Of a stretch of 5,039 bases of DNA, positions 5,025-5,039 are shown in pieces. The notes below the pieces were generated by a model that was given only the letters and a program-made list of their open reading frames with translations, did no database searches and was not told the origin of the DNA. Numbering within the stretch: position 1 is the stretch's first letter; each line of letters opens with the position of its first letter. Location: contig URFD01000117.1 of NCBI GenBank assembly GCA_900547015.1, positions 1-5,039 on the forward strand. The letters run 5' to 3'. A program made the translations under genes and the position numbers. This DNA comes from an uncultured Oscillospiraceae bacterium (GTDB lineage Bacteria > Bacillota > Clostridia > Oscillospirales > Ruminococcaceae).

Positions 5025-5039
5025 ATGAAAAAAAGTGCG
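5025..5039 (+). CDS. possible start of a downstream gene (5 codons visible)
   Basis: ATG followed by codons for KKSA runs off the window 9 bp after the cupin stop, with a weak AGG 8 nt upstream. The spacing would fit an operon with the cupin gene. Too little is visible to name it, and it may not be a gene. Confidence 0.25.

Noticed and set aside
1..5039. CRISPR array, insertion sequence, tRNA or known riboswitch
   Set aside because: No regularly spaced direct repeats, transposase motifs, cloverleaf or recognised aptamer consensus were seen on either strand.

Overview
The window looks like chromosomal DNA of a gut-associated Gram-positive anaerobe, probably a Clostridia member (Lachnospiraceae/Oscillospiraceae-type). 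The evidence is a bile salt hydrolase of the Firmicutes type, a TraX-family membrane protein, HxlR and CPCC proteins typical of Firmicutes, strong AGGAGG-like ribosome binding sites, AT-rich sigma-A-type promoters and moderately GC-rich coding DNA. Genus cannot be assigned from the sequence alone. No mobile element, CRISPR array, tRNA or rRNA is seen.

Layout, high to low coordinates because almost everything is on the minus strand. A divergent pair sits at the right end: hxlR-type regulator (4192-4518, minus) and a small cupin (4662-5015, plus), sharing a 143-bp control region with a near-palindrome. The first 5 codons of a possible further gene follow the cupin at the right edge. Downstream of the regulator is a compact three-gene block: GNAT acetyltransferase (3349-4080), CPCC cysteine-rich protein (3017-3310) and a two-helix membrane protein of unknown function (2803-3012). 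The GNAT-to-CPCC junction is at or near overlap, and 4 bp separate the last two genes. The 111-nt leader in front of the GNAT gene can form mutually exclusive hairpins.

Next comes a bile salt hydrolase gene (bsh, 1683-2657) with its own good promoter (TTGAAT-18-TATAAT). A TraX-family membrane protein (834-1604) follows 78 nt downstream, and a strong intrinsic terminator (hairpin 790-825 plus eight T) lies 8 bp past its stop. This is probably a two-gene transcription unit. At the left end a ucpA-like short-chain dehydrogenase (1-607, truncated by the window edge) starts from its own near-consensus promoter, which lies between imperfect inverted repeat arms.

The best supported functions are bile acid deconjugation by BSH (all six conserved active-site residues present, S-R-G selectivity-loop motif) and a UcpA-type oxidoreductase. 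How the GNAT, CPCC and two-helix proteins cooperate is unknown. I see no clear evidence for a wholly new multi-gene system. The most novel-looking parts are that small operon and its leader, the bsh-traX pairing, and the hxlR/cupin control region.
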